A stretch of DNA of 64,000 nucleotides from Dipetalonema caudispina (taxonomy: Eukaryota; Nematoda; Chromadorea; Rhabditida; Onchocercidae): positions 1-64,000 of the forward strand of contig JABVXV010000315.1 of assembly GCA_013365325.1 (NCBI GenBank), written 5' to 3'. The stretch's first letter is position 1; every line of letters begins with the position of its first letter. The notes beneath the pieces are model-generated. The model saw only the letters and a program-made list of their open reading frames with translations, made no database searches and was not told where the DNA came from. This document shows, piece by piece, positions 38,033-51,700 of this stretch. Both the position numbers and the translations under genes were made by a program.

Positions 38033-39567
38033 TAATAGACCCGCTGCAGTTCAGCATTATTGGCGAAATCTAACAGGCCTCAAAGATGCCCGAACAATCT
38101 AATTCAATCTAATTTAAAGGATGTAAAAGTTCTAATCCGGCATAGTCTAATCATTATTGACAATCAGAACTTTTATCCAAATGTTCCGATTACGTCCGAG
38201 TTATCAGCCTTCGTAATGAAATCTACCGCAGGATATGCCATATATACATAAGCTAAAAAAAAAGATCCTTCAGTTGACTTTAAACTTAATTTCTTTCAGC
38301 AAGAAATTGATTTTTAAACTGGAAACACCCTTAAAGGAATATTATCATGGATGGTAGCATTTCAGCAAAACCAACAACATTAATTCACTTATTGTTTCAT
38401 TATTTTATTCATTGCTAGCAATTTTAACCTTCATTAAGTTTCACCTATTTATTTCATGTTTATCTTTTTGACCATATGTAGTTGTTATTTGCATATCGAC
38501 TATTCCATCACATATCAATTGTTTTTATTTAAATTATACATTACCTTGAATCTTCACGTAACATATGTCACGATATAAACTCTCATCGTTTCGTTATCAG
38601 ACTCTTGTAACTTTTTTATGATCATCTTACTTTCATTCCAACTATATCATTTGAACATTTTTTCAAAATAAGTGGTGATTATGATTTGCATTCCAAACAT
38701 TTGTGAAACATTGCAATAAATGCATTATTGTGCCTTATGAGCTCAAAAATATTTCTAATAAATAGAAGGCTACCATAACAAAAGGAAAATTTTAAACGGC
38801 AAACAAGACGAATCGATCTCGACATGATCGTTTCAAGATGATACGTGTAATTTGTGAGGGAAAGATTCAGAAGGTAGGGATTAATTCAGTCATTACCGAA
38901 CTGAATCATCTGGTCCTTCTTGATACTAAGCAATAAGCATAGCAGAGGATCATAAGTCGTACAGGACGCACGAATTAGCAACTGGTTTCAATCAGCTGAT
39001 TTTCAATGATCAACACATGACAATATTCAACCGACTTGAAGCTTTTAATATATGTGCCAGTCTCCAGCTACTAATATTTTCCCACCATGATATGATAAAG
39101 TGATAAGGTTAAATTTTGTGGACAAGTCAAGTAAATTTTGAACTCTGTGCGATTTCTTATCCACCAAAAACGAAGTATTTTGGGATCAAAGAAATGAGAA
39201 TATTAGCATTAATAAGGTAAATGAAAAATAAAACGCCAATTCGTATGATACAACATCTAACGACAGTACATTACTTTTAGACAAATAACTGTAAATGTGA
39301 CGACGAATTTCGATAAAACTTTTTGAAAACATTTCTCTAGAGTATCCTGAGATTTTATAATATTCAAGTTTCATTCGTCTACGAAGACGGAAAAGAAGGT
39401 TATCATGTTGAAGTTTACTCAAATAATTTCTTTTTGGCAAAATGTTTATCATTTATGCTGCCAACCAATAATTAAATAAACATAAACTTGGCTGATAAAT
39501 TCCAGACCAATTAGGAATCATTTGAAGTTTATGGTCATCAAAACGACATCAAAGTGGGAATCTGTCA
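38033..39567. other. Convergent spacer, MOLO1 gene to aatf
   Basis: 3' flanks of two convergent genes. The 88-codon minus frame at 39186-39452 is unrecognised and within chance. No repeat or RNA gene seen. Confidence 0.5.
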
Positions 39568-42500
39568 TCACGAGGAAAACAAAGACTTAAACAACTGATT
39601 TCTTTTTTCATGACTCCATGTTGCCTTCTCAGCCATCGATGGAAAGAAATTTACTAATTTTGGAATCACGACATATCGTATCTTACGTCCCTTTGACGCT
39701 TTTGTATCGATTTTTTTTCTTTTCGATCGCTTCTGTCGCAATTTCTGTATTTCTAACCATTGTCTTAAATGAAATACGTCAACAGTTATGTTAATCACAA
39801 TTAATAAAGAGTGATAAAGTTCATGTGGTTAAAACTATTCTACATGTGATAGCATACGTTGTGGAGCATAGAAATTTCTTTCTCTGATCCACTGAAAGGA
39901 AGGACTGAAGATGAAAAACTAAAGAAATAAAGAAACCTTAAAAAGAATACGGTGTATAAAGGAACATAATAAAAAACGAAACAAGCATTGATCCCTTAAT
40001 TAAAAAATAAAAAACAGCATAAAAAAAGCAGGTAACGATGATAAGTAATGCCTTTCAAGTCCTGATACGATATCACTACCTAAAAGTTGACATAGCTTTT
40101 TAAATTTCATCAAGAACCTTTTACCTGCTCATTTCGACAGGGTCAATCACATTAGCTGACTTCCTTTCAATAAGTTCCTTCAGTAGCTGTTGGTAAAAAT
40201 CATCGTCGTCAAATATTTCTGCATCGTAATTACTCTGAAATCTATCAATAAATTATTAATTCCAAATATGTTTTAAAAAAATTCTTCACAAGCTATTTAT
40301 CTGTTATGAAAAATAAAAATACTCACGCTTTCATCACTTCCAATTCTATCGGCATCATGTCGCTTCATTTGAGTTCTACGTAACAATCGGTGTTTTTCAG
40401 TCATTATCTATAAAAAAAACCAATATGTGCAAAATTATTACCTGTTTATATCCCAAAATCAACCTCAGTGAGAAAAGTACTTGATGGAACAACAAATGAA
40501 TAGTAAAAATATTATGCACTTACTTAAAACGTAGCGGCTGATTAGAAATTGCCAATGAAAAAAGAATCGATATAAAAAGTGCATCCCATCAAAAGTGTTA
40601 TACCTGTTCAATCTGTTTTAGTACAACAGATTCAAAACCACTGAAATCCCTTTTCTTGTTTTTCATAAAACCAATCGTATTCAAAGTTGTCCTTTCGTCC
40701 CATTTTGACAAAATAGATGATCTGAATGATAACTGTTGAAATGATTAAAAATAAATAATAACGCTTACTAACAACCAGAAATAGCTGAAATAGCTAAGTC
40801 AATCTCACCGAAATGCTGCAAATCGCTCATGGCGTTTTTGGTATTCTTTCATTAGTTCCTTCGGCATTAGCTTCTTTCTCTTTCTTGAGATCTGCTGGTC
40901 CTGATTTACAATTTCGTTTTCATTCGTGATACTACAACAAACATACGCAATTCGATGTCACATATTAACTCTTTAACAACTGAAAGCTTATAAATCTGTC
41001 AATAACAACATACAAATAATAATATTACGGCACTGGTTGAAACATGCCTTTCATATGACGAGCATACATCAGACTCTCCTCCACTCTCTTTAATATCAGA
41101 TTCTATTACACCGCCGTCTTCCTCATCACCATCGATCGAACTTTCAATTTCTTCGTCTTCTGACTCTTCGACTTCTGGAAGGCAGATTATACATAAGCTC
41201 ATCAAAATAGAAAGCAATTTCTTAATGCCAAGAATATGAAATTATTATTCCGAAGAACATACTTTTTCTATCGCCATCGATATACAGCAAGCTTTTCGTC
41301 TGCTTCGATGATTTTAACATCCTATCTTCCATTGTTGTAAATATCTCATTCAGTTGTTCCAAGTTTTTTCGTACTGAAAATAATCTTTTCAAGAATGTTT
41401 TTTACACTTCTTATAAAATAATACGATGGCTCAGTTAGTATTTGAAAAAACATCCTCTATTTCAAAAATCTTTTTATGCTTAAGCAAATTTCCAAAAAAG
41501 AATTGAAGCATACTAATTCTGAAATTTTTCTTGGTGTCACTATTTGCTGACTGCTGCAACTTCTTAGCAAGTTGCTCTCTTGGAAGCTGATTGAATGTTC
41601 TCAATGCTGCGTGTGAAAAGATATGCAGTTGCATCAGTCGGTCCCAAATCATGAATTGTTTTTGAACGCTTTCACCTGTAATCAAGAAAGCGTACTTCTA
41701 GAAATAAACATGAGATGAGGTAAATCGTTTCAATATCTCTAAGCTTCCATAGTTTCTATCTAGGAGCACCAATATGAATCGAATCGCAACTATTCTACAG
41801 TATTCATGAAAAATATGCCATCATTTTCAAAAATTTAAATTAATTACAGAATTGAAAAAATCCGCTCTGAGTCAATTTCAACTTCATCAGATGAACTTAA
41901 ACAGAAACCTTTACGGTTTTACAAGCAGATTTACAAGGCTCTGTCCAGTAATACCGCAGAGAGGAATGTAAACTACAAATCTGCAGTTCTGTTAGTCGTA
42001 ACTATGATTATACTTGTTCATATTATTAAGTTATAAATGCTGATTAGTAAGATAACTTGCAGGTATTCTGCTTATGCTGTAATTGGATTTTTTCTTTCCA
42101 AACGAAAATACTAAAAAAAAAAAAAAAATTAAAAAAAAAATACCTTTTCCTCGATGCGTATCACTCGAGATTGCTATCACACCTTTAGCAGCACCACTCT
42201 CTTTTCTTGATTGGGAATGATCAGAATCTTCCTCCTCTATAAAATTATGTCTCAAGCTTCTATTACGATCCTCTTTTTCCTCACTGATGATAATTAATTA
42301 ATATAAACCTTTCGCAACACTAACATCGCCTTAAAGGTAAGGGAAACTTTTATCCTGAACAATCATCATTTTTGATGGATTAAACAGATGGTACATTATT
42401 TCGCGAGTCATTCTCACTTTTCTCGTTGTTTCATACATGATTGAAACCTTCATACTTACGGACTCATACCTTCACTTTCAACATTATCGTCAGCAGAAAC

Positions 42501-43711
42501 TGAATCCTGATCCCAACTATTGGCAATGCTATCACTATCACTGCTCCCTTTCTCATTCTCCAGATCTTCTGCATGAAAATCAATTATAAAGCATATATAA
42601 TTTTCTGATGAGATAATGAAGTTAATAATATTGTAATATGTTCTATATAAATTTTCTTTTGTTTATTCAAAAGATGAGTGAGTCCTAAGTGTCTAAATGA
42701 CGAGCAATTGGTTAGCTTTACTAAGTTAGTGAATGGCAACAAAAATTAGTCGATCTGATCACTACATAGCTCAGATGATGGGGTAATCAAAGAATTTCAC
42801 AATTATTTACTTGCAACACAATAAAACATTCAAGAGATATTCACTGCTAAGCAAATGATTAATAGCGACTAAACTAAAAAGAAATGATGATTGTCACTAG
42901 TCGAAAAAAATACCAAAATACAAGAAATTACTAACCTGGACCTTCAGTAGTCGCAATGGCTGCATCACGCCTAACATTTGCTAGATCGGATATATCATCA
43001 CCAGTAAAAACGTTTTTTGATGACACTTTCTGCCCACCGTAACGTCCATCTCCTAACTCCTGAGCTGCAATTATTCGTCGCTTCAAAAATTCAACCTGAA
43101 AATTGGTCATCAACAAATTAATGCATGCAAAAAACTTCGAGATATCACTATGAGCTTTTACTCTTTCCTATATACTAAAACCTAACAAATTATTGAATTA
43201 ACAAAATCATAACAATAATTCTTAGCAAAAAGGTAAACATAATGACAGCGCTTAGTCCTTTTCGAGTTTTGTGGATAACAGTTATCTTCACAATTATTTA
43301 TACCAATCTACTATTCTTCCAATCTTTATCGATCTAAGTGGAATATAACACATGTATTAGACCTAACATATTATTATCAGTAAAAATGTTTCTCACCATA
43401 TTAACAATCAAATTAATTAACATTTGGTGAGGAAATAAATTAGTCGATTGACTTTATATTTCAATATGCTGTGGTATATGTTTTTCTTGTTATCCCAATA
43501 ATGATGCATTTAGAGAAGAAAGATTACTGATAGAATGGAATCCCATGCAGTCGAAAGATTTGTGAAGTTCACAAAATAAATCGTATAAATTTTGTATTTT
43601 GCGGTAACGAAAGAGAGAAAATTTCATTTGTAAGTAAATAAGTGAAAATTACTCGATTCGCTTCTTCGTTTTCTGCTGTATTGTTCCGTGCCCAAATAGC
43701 TTTTGAATCTG

Positions 43712-43742
<31 letters not shown>

Positions 43743-43940
43743 GCTAGGAATATTCTTAGATGCAATTTGAAGCTACTTATCGACCTAAACGCACAGCACT
43801 TTTACGGCATTTTACTCATGAAAAGTGCTGCTACCACATATAAAAGGTATACCTTCAGCAAGATCGGCTATTTCAATGTCTGGAAGTTCATCCACTTGCC
43901 CTTCGAGTGAATCAATAAACTGCTTCACTAATGATGCCAT
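39568..43940 (-). CDS. aatf: AATF/Che-1/Bfr2 (TRAUB protein)
   Basis: About 13 minus-strand exons: 43853-43940, 43653-43708, 42936-43095, 42470-42568, 42144-42236, 41514-41675, 41263-41373, 41029-41174, 40809-40931, 40604-40721, 40327-40407, 40125-40234, 39568-39763. The product is about 510 residues (human 560). The N-terminus is [20 protein letters not shown]. Then come [19 protein letters not shown], acidic Ser-rich blocks, the AATF leucine-rich region around [20 protein letters not shown] and FNQLPREQL, a second acidic block ([19 protein letters not shown]), and the TRAUB end [16 protein letters not shown] followed by [15 protein letters not shown]. The family works in nucleoli in 40S subunit assembly and in transcription control. 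All junctions close except 41029 to 40931, which is one base out unless an earlier donor is used. ATTCAG at 43947 lies six bases before the ATG. Confidence 0.9.
43712..43741. repeat. Poly-A tract, intron 1 of aatf
   Basis: Thirty A on the plus strand. On the gene strand it is a long T-run ending in CAG, so it doubles as the polypyrimidine tract of the exon 2 acceptor. Confidence 0.9.
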
Positions 43941-43949
43941 AGTTATCTG

Positions 43950-44707
43950 AATATTAAATATGATAGCACACTTCAAATCCTCATATAACACTACGATTAA
44001 GATACGTTAAAAATAAGAAAATAATGTTCTTATGTTTTGTCTCGTAATTGATCTGGCTTCTGTAATCAAAGTCTCGGATCTATAAAAGAACTAATTGATA
44101 CTAAAATGAAAGCGTTTCTAACACCTTGTTTCGCTATTAATATTCAGTAGGAGAAAAGCAGCATGTTGTTAAGGAAAAGAAAAAACTCCGGAATAATGAC
44201 ATGTTGTAATCATAACAACAACTATGATAGTGACACGAAAGTGTTATACAATAAATTCGCAGAGATGATAAAGCATCAATTAATAACATTAGAAATTTCA
44301 CATATTTCTATTTCTCTGTACCATTAAAAAGGGACAATTAAGTTAGTGCACGAGTTGTTGCTAATTATTCCCATGACTTAATACTTGCCGTAGAGCTCTA
44401 CAACAAAAAAACTTCTAGAAAATAATACACAACACAAAAACCCCAATCAAAAAAGAAAACAAAAAAATAATCGAGAAAAATCTTACACCAGCACCACCAC
44501 ATAACAAAACAGGTACACTAACTCAGATCAAATTCGTTATTGATGTGTATTTGTGTGTGTAGCAGATGGGAAGTGAGTACTGCTTCATTCTTACGCGGTA
44601 TACGTGTTGGTTGTTTAAGTGTGACGTCTTTTCTTCTAGACGTAGACGGTAAAATGTGAATCGCATTAAATTTCAAAGCTTTTTTTGAGTTATTGCCCAA
44701 TTTTCAG
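43950..44707. promoter_or_regulatory. Divergent promoter region, aatf and Rubicon-like gene
   Basis: About 770 bases separate the two start codons, and no gene lies between. An AATTTTCAG acceptor ends at 44707, eight bases before the plus-strand ATG, and is a candidate spliced-leader site. No core motif is clear enough to name. Confidence 0.5.
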
Positions 44708-44714
44708 GGTTAAA

Positions 44715-47700
44715 ATGGGTATAATTCGGCGGCATAACACGATGGACGTAACTTACCGTGAATATTCGGGATGTGCGACATCGGATACGGTTCCCATAGG
44801 AATCTCAAGCTTAAAGAGGGGCGATAGCAATACTACCAGTCATCGACGACACCATTCCGACCCTATTTATTGCCCTGGCACTCTTTCAAAACTTTTTGCG
44901 GTTTGTTTGTTTCTCTGTGTTTTTCGCTTCTTTCCTTGTTTTTATCGTTTTGTAAGTATTGATCTTTTATCCTAATTCTGGAAATAATTAGTATTTTTGA
45001 TATCAGTGAGTTGATTGTGTCTTCATATCATAATATTATATATTTAAATGATTAAATGGATTGTATTTTTCAGTGGTTTTTATGCCAAATTAATTATGCG
45101 TTCAAGTGAAATGAATCCTTAAATGATCTGCATGCTTAAAGTTGTAATATTCTTTGATAGTACTTTTTCGAGGTAAATTTGTGATAGTTACTTTAGTGAT
45201 ACAGGGTTCAAAGGAAGCATTGAAATTACGTCTGCATGATAGTGCGATGGATGATAGTCGAGTCGGAGGAAGTTGGGATGATGCTAAACGTTTCCTCATT
45301 GAATCACGAAAACAAGACTTAGAGATCTCGAGGGATATGGAACGAGTGAATTTTTACATATTATCATATTGCTTTATATAAGGTCTTGACCGTGCTCGAA
45401 GTAAAATGAGAAAGTACCTCAAGTATCCCATCCATTCAAATTGGACGGTTTCACAAACATTAAAATATTCCGGTTCCGTGTTTATGATTAGGTTCTGTTA
45501 TACAACTGTACTGAATTCAATAATTTTTGATTTTTTTTCATCATAAGCGCATGTGCGCAGTAGATTTCTGTATATTGAATTATAAAGTAATTGATTGATT
45601 TGAGAAAGAAACCTTGGGGACTTTCTAGTTTTTTTATAAATTTTAACAAATAACAGCTAGGATTAGCAGATTTTTTTCAGGAAAACATGCATTTGTATCT
45701 GAGTGAGATGCTTATTGCGGCTATGGAGCAGATGCAGTGGCGTGCAATGGTTGAATCCCAGCAGAATTTCATTGCACAAGCCAGAAACGTTAGTATTTAG
45801 GGATGTTAGATCGAGGATTATTTTCAGTTAATCTCTTCTAATACGTTTGTACCGAAGTACTCTCTTTAATTAAATTAGTTTATAATTGAACAATGTTTTA
45901 AAACTAGATTTGCATCATATATGCAATATCTGAGTGTAATCTGTTTGAAGTATTGCAGTTGAAGGCAGTATTTTTTGGTTGTATAATTTGATAAGACTGA
46001 CAGTTGTTACATGGTGACCTATTGGATCGTATTAATCCTTATAGTAAGATTTATCAGTTCGACTCACTATCATTTGTTTTTCAACGTAAAGATTGTGATA
46101 AAAATTGTGATTTTTCAGACAAATTCCTGTCCAACGTTAGCAGTATCTTCTTCGGAGTTAGCTTGTGATGATTCTTATGAACAAATCGAAGAAAAAAATA
46201 CTGCTGGTTCATCATCTGTGTTTTGTGCTTCTGCTGAAGATTTACAGTTTAGTGAGGATAAGAAAATGTAAGCGAAAAACTTAGTAATACTCATTTTATG
46301 GGTTTCTTATTCGAAAGCAGTAAAATATTCTTCCAGAACAGTTTCATAGTTCGATGAAAATCACTGTAGAAAAGCTGAATTTTGAACGGTTATTTACGGA
46401 ATGTCATGTAATAGGTCCAGTAGAAATAGTGAAGCTGACGATGACAGTATTTGTGAAAATTCGGCCGAAGCAGTTGCATCTTCACTATTTAAGCAATTTT
46501 CGACGACTTACAAACCACGCTCATCTGCCGACATTCAGTGGCTTGTTTCTTATGCACAAGCACCTCAAAGGGTACTTTTTTTTCTTTCTTTTCACTGTTG
46601 TATTATTTTGCAAGTATGCTTCACATAATCAAAGATAGTTCCGCTTTTTTGTAGCTTCTTCCGATGCCAAATGACATAGCGGTATTTTTCGATGAAGTAG
46701 GTAGCGATGGTCGGCCGATTTTTTTTCGTGGTTCGGAGAGTTGGGCACCTCCGAGAAAGCAATGGATTTTTCGACTTCATCCAGAACTTCAAAGGTTTTA
46801 ATATTAAAAACTTATTGGCTGTAATTTTATTATCAGGAGTCGCATCAAATGGTATTTGCACATAGATTCAAAGGACCAAAATTTAAGGAATTTTAGTCAT
46901 CTCTGAAGTCATTAATAATATATGCTAGTTACTTTTATTGTGTAATTTTCCAGTTATAACAAGTCTTTTTCAAGCAGTTTGCAATAAATGAGTATTTTTG
47001 TTTAACAGTGGCTAATTTCAAATTCTCCGGAGCCGAAAGAAATGTTCACTTTTTTCGAAGTTGAATGAAAATTTCCTGCTTGTTGTTTTTGATTTATATA
47101 TATATATATATAATTCACTATCAACAGTTTTCAGTGTGCGAAAGCTTCTTGAACAGCAACAGTATCGCTGTGGTGGATGTGGTATTAAAGTTGCTAAAGT
47201 GTATTGTCGTCGAATGCGTTATTGCGATTACTACGGCAGAGTATTTTGTCAGCGATGCCATCAAGGTGCAAGAAGTCGTATCCCAGCTCGCATTGTATAT
47301 CAGTGGAATTTTAAGTATGTTTGTTTACTTATCGTTTAAGATACATGAAATATTGAACTGTTTAGGCTATCATCCGAACAATTTTTGGATTAAGAAAAGG
47401 CAATATATTTTTGTTAATAGAAATTCTATTTTGCAGAGAATATCCTGTTTCCGATATAGCATATCGTTTCTTATTAGATAACCATCGACAACCGGTAATC
47501 AATGCATCGGCAATTGATTCTCGTTTTTACAGCAGAATTCGTCGGTTGAAGAAAATTAGGGAATTACGAATAAAGCTTGTGCATATTTGGTCTTATGTAC
47601 GGCTTTGTAGTACTGCTAAAGAAACAATAACAAAATATGGAAAGTAAGAGTTAATATCCTTTCCTGCGCAGTACTCTAATAATTTTAAAGTTGTTTGCGA

Positions 47701-48763
47701 AATATGAAATACTTTTCTCAATGGAACAGTTTACGAATTAATTTTGATGTAAATTTTAACATATTTTTGCACAAAAAAAAAGACGCCACTGCTTTAAAGC
47801 AGTAACGTCTTTTTTGTGGAAATCAGTGCTGTAGACTCTCCTATGATGGATACTACGCTGTAATAATCATTGAGACACTGCTCTATAAAACTAAAGTTTT
47901 TTTAAAGTTGTCCGTCAATCAAATGGTATTTGATGAAAATCTGAAGAGCATATTTTAGAGGAAAATTGCTATCACGGTTATCCACAAAAAAGTTTTTTCA
48001 GTTTATTTGCTACATTTTCGACAGTACCAAGTTATATGTTGTCAGATGCAGATGTCTACTCGGTGGAGGATTTAGAAAACGTGCGAAAAGGAGAACTTTT
48101 TCGAATTATCGCTCCTCTCGTACAATACGGACAATATCACGTTGAAGGATGCGAGGTTAACCGCATCTTCTATATACCATTGTTCTTGTTGAGTCATCTG
48201 ATTCAGTAATCCTTCAGCAATTTTAGCATTGCCGTGCTCAAGCATTCGTCTGTGAACTTTGTGATCAAAAGAACGATCTACTATTTCCATTTCAAGTTGA
48301 ATATGTGAATCGATGTGAAGAATGCGGTTCACTGAGTCATAAGAAATGTGCTACCAAACGACGGAAAGATGGAAAGCCTTGTCCTAAATGTTTGCGAATT
48401 CAACGAAATCTGTAAGTTCACTCTCTTGCCACACTCAAATTACTATTAGGAAATTGACAACTTGTCCTTTTTATTGCATAATTATCACTAACTAACTGTT
48501 TTAGTAAGTTTTTTAGAACTTGCGTTGCAATTGTTTGTAACGTATGGTGCGATAAATGCACTGCTCCAAAGTTTGTTCATTTTGCGAATTTTTCCGAATC
48601 ACTGAAAACTTAAAAAATTTTGGAAAATTTTTTTACAAAACAGTATTCGTATACAATAATATTTTTGCGCAAAATTTTAAGTGAAAGGCATCGCTGTTAT
48701 TCGGAATGGTCTTTGGCACCAACTGAACAACAAGGTTCAACAACGTCACTGTTGGATGATTAG
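44715..48763 (+). CDS. Rubicon-homology-domain protein (Rubicon/Pacer type)
   Basis: Eleven exons close in phase: 44715-44900, 45205-45345, 45681-45788, 46119-46267, 46415-46571, 46655-46794, 47135-47314, 47437-47643, 48002-48155, 48227-48411, 48688-48763; 560 residues. The N-terminal half is polar and Ser-rich (HRRHHSDPIYCPGTLSK). The C-terminal half is a Rubicon-homology zinc domain in the usual order: YRCGGCGIKV, MRYCDYYGRVFCQRCH, the helical core EYPVSDIAYRFLLDNHRQPV, then CEHCRAQAFVCELC, NRCEECGSLSHKKC and GKPCPKC. It ends in a short acidic tail (LLDD). This domain binds Rab7 on late endosomes. Rubicon inhibits autophagosome maturation and Pacer promotes it. No RUN domain is seen, as in Pacer, and a candidate spliced-leader site just before the ATG argues against missing 5' exons. 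Which of the two jobs it does cannot be read from sequence. Confidence 0.88.
47770..47818. repeat. 49-bp near-perfect palindrome, intron 8 of the Rubicon-like gene
   Basis: The arms CACAAAAAA...GACG and CGTC...TTTTTTGTG flank ACTGCTTTAAAGCAGT. The only mismatch is a CC/AA pair of positions plus three extra A. It would form a strong hairpin in DNA or RNA. Confidence 0.85.
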
Positions 48764-51700
48764 TGAAAATGTTGTGATCTAACAGAAGTTGCTTGTACCC
48801 GATTATATAAATTTCTTTCTAACTTTAGATTGCTTTGTCTTCCCGATTCTCGTCTAAATGCTTTGAAATTGTTCTCATGAGGTGCATTTTTGAAGGAACT
48901 GTTCATTTCCACTTCCTTTTCAGAAAAAAAGATAGAATCGCCTGTTTTGATTCTATTTCCTTTCATTCGATTTCGCTGCAGATGCATAATGAAAATGATA
49001 TTCTTTTTTGGAAATGAAAACACGACATTATATATGAGAATTCATTCTGTCTTCACTATACTATGATATATTTAGTTTACATGGCATCAGAAGACGCTGA
49101 TTACTTTTTAGGAGATTACATGAATAGGTTCATGGTAACTATAAATAGCAAATATGTTTTGATGCTATTTGTGCCGATTTTCCACTTATGAGTTTTCGAA
49201 TTTTTGGAATATTTGTCTTCTGTTGTGATTCGCGAATTATTTCCGTGTGATGGATCTTATATCTGAATAGTATTGTCAAGCATGTATTTTGATTGATTGG
49301 CAGTACTGCCGAGTATATATTATATATTTGATTTACGACTTCTTGCCTTTTAATATGACTTTTTTTTGCAAACAATTCGTGCTCAGAAATATGCACATTC
49401 TACTTTCAAGTGTGGCGATATTGTTAGCATACAAATACGCAGTTCAATTGTATAATACAACTCAATTATTCTCGATATGCCTATTTTTGTTGTACTTGTC
49501 ACTTTTCACATCATGTAATTTCTACGGCTTCCATTTGCAAGCTTTTGCAATAATTAAAATGGACATTGGGGATTATCGGTAAGTCTTTACATGTTTTACA
49601 CTGTTCATAGGTTGTTATCAATTTTATCATCCGCTGATTTGTAGTCGAAAAGTCCTTGTTTTTCTTCCATTGAAAACGAATTCATTAAGCCTAAATTCCA
49701 CTTTTTTTTGTTTTTCATGCTTTCATGTTTATAAGTTTTATTAATTTTTTATTTTCCAGTGCAGTTATTCTCCATCGAATTGAATACAGTTGCCATCTAA
49801 GGATTAAACTTTCAGATCCAAATAAATTTAAAAACAAAATATCTTAGTTTCCAAATATTTCTACCAACATTTATTGCAGTCCTACCAATTACTTATCCAA
49901 AAAACAAAGTTCAATGTTTTGTATCGGTCTATCGGAATGATAGAGCATATTCTCTATGCAGAATGAGAGAAGAGAAGAAACAGTGTATTTTCCACATATT
50001 TTCAAATTTTTTCGTGGTATCATTCCTCCGAACTGTGGGCATTCATTCTATGTTGCAGAATCTTACAAGAATTATTACTTCTCAGAACTTTTATCAGCAC
50101 TGCGAATATATTGGAGCTGTCATAAAATTATTCCTTCAGGTGGACGAATATTGAGCTTATACTGCATTTGGAAATAATGTCGTAAACAATCATCATACTA
50201 CGTAAATTGCTGTGAACTCTCGAAGAGTCTCTTTTTGTAAACAAGATCAATATAAATTTGAGCTTAAGGATTCATGGAATCATTCATGTAGGTTTGACAG
50301 AATTTAACAACATGTTACCAGTTTACAAGATACAAAAATCTGGATATCAGACATGAATTCATCACTTAATTAATAGCTAAAAGAATATTTTATTATCAAT
50401 ATCGTTCAACAACGGTTGTTTCATCGGTTTGTGAGGCACAGGTAAGAGAAAAAAAAATATTTTCCAGGTAGAAGAAATGATGTGTCTCTGCTAAGGTTGA
50501 ATTTCCACATTTATGTCCCAGTATTCATCACCAGTGATATATTACAAATACGTAACATTGTTGAGGAATGAAGAAAATAAAGATTAGTATTAGTAGGAAT
50601 CACAAAATGAAAAAGTTAAGCTTAAGGTGAAGTATTGTTTTATTACCTGCTTCATTTTTTCTTTGATTTTTCTTTATTTAGATTTGGGTCTTCTCTTATT
50701 TAAAGTAATAGCTATCGCTTAATGAGGTAATGCATTCTAATTATATACCGGTAACCTGTAAAAAGTGAAACTCTTGTAATTGAACTGCAAAAAATTTATT
50801 ATAATTTTGTTAGAATAAATTTTTCAAAAATATCTTTCACTTACTAATAATAAACCAAATAATCTTTATCCTTACATTGATATGCTACAATATACTAAAA
50901 ACTTAATACATAGTTTCCTTTTAAAGATGATCGTTTCAAGGGTATAATGAAAATATTAAACTTTGTGAAATTTGCCCTTTTTATAATGTCTTCTATTCTA
51001 AACGAATAATTAAGAATAACTCATTCTTTCCATTTCTATTCTATCATTTAAACTTGATGGGTGAGATAAAGTGAGGACTCATGTCATTTTAAATTGCATA
51101 ACATTTTTTCCTTATACTTCTTAAAAAATTATCTCTAAAGGTAATTTAGTTAGTTAATAAATCTCTCCTACTTCTACACTCCTTAGATTATTAATATATG
51201 AGTAATTTTGTTTCATTTAATTAAAATATATCGTGAAAGTTAGAAATGACAATAGTAATCCAACATATAAATTATTTGGATATTTTTGACTTTTTCCCTT
51301 TTTTCATTTTCATTTATAACTTATTTCATTAATTCCATTTGTAATTATTTTCTCGAATGGCTTTGTCATTGCCATTATCTCAAAAAAAAAAAAATAATAA
51401 ATAGAAAATCTCAGATATTTTATAAATTATAATATAACATCTCAAATGAACTTCCACTGATTTCATACTCAAATTGTAATGTCGTTCAGTCTTCATCGGA
51501 CGGACGAAATACGAGCAACATTGTCATTAAAGCTAACCATTAAATTTATAATTTGAAGCAATTAGGTTGATAAAAACAAAAAAAACCAATGATTTATGTA
51601 ATGTCATCGTTCAAATATTATTTGTCAAAATTCATTTAAAGTAATCATAAATGCAATTACTTAATAACTTTAATTTTCTTTTTTGTGTTTCATTTCTTTC

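Noticed and set aside
47061..47339. Independent gene beginning inside the Rubicon-like locus
   Set aside because: It is exon 7 of the Rubicon-homology gene read from an intronic ATG.
48072..48332. Minus-strand 86-codon frame
   Set aside because: Shadow of Rubicon-homology exons on the other strand, which carry the conserved Cys pattern.
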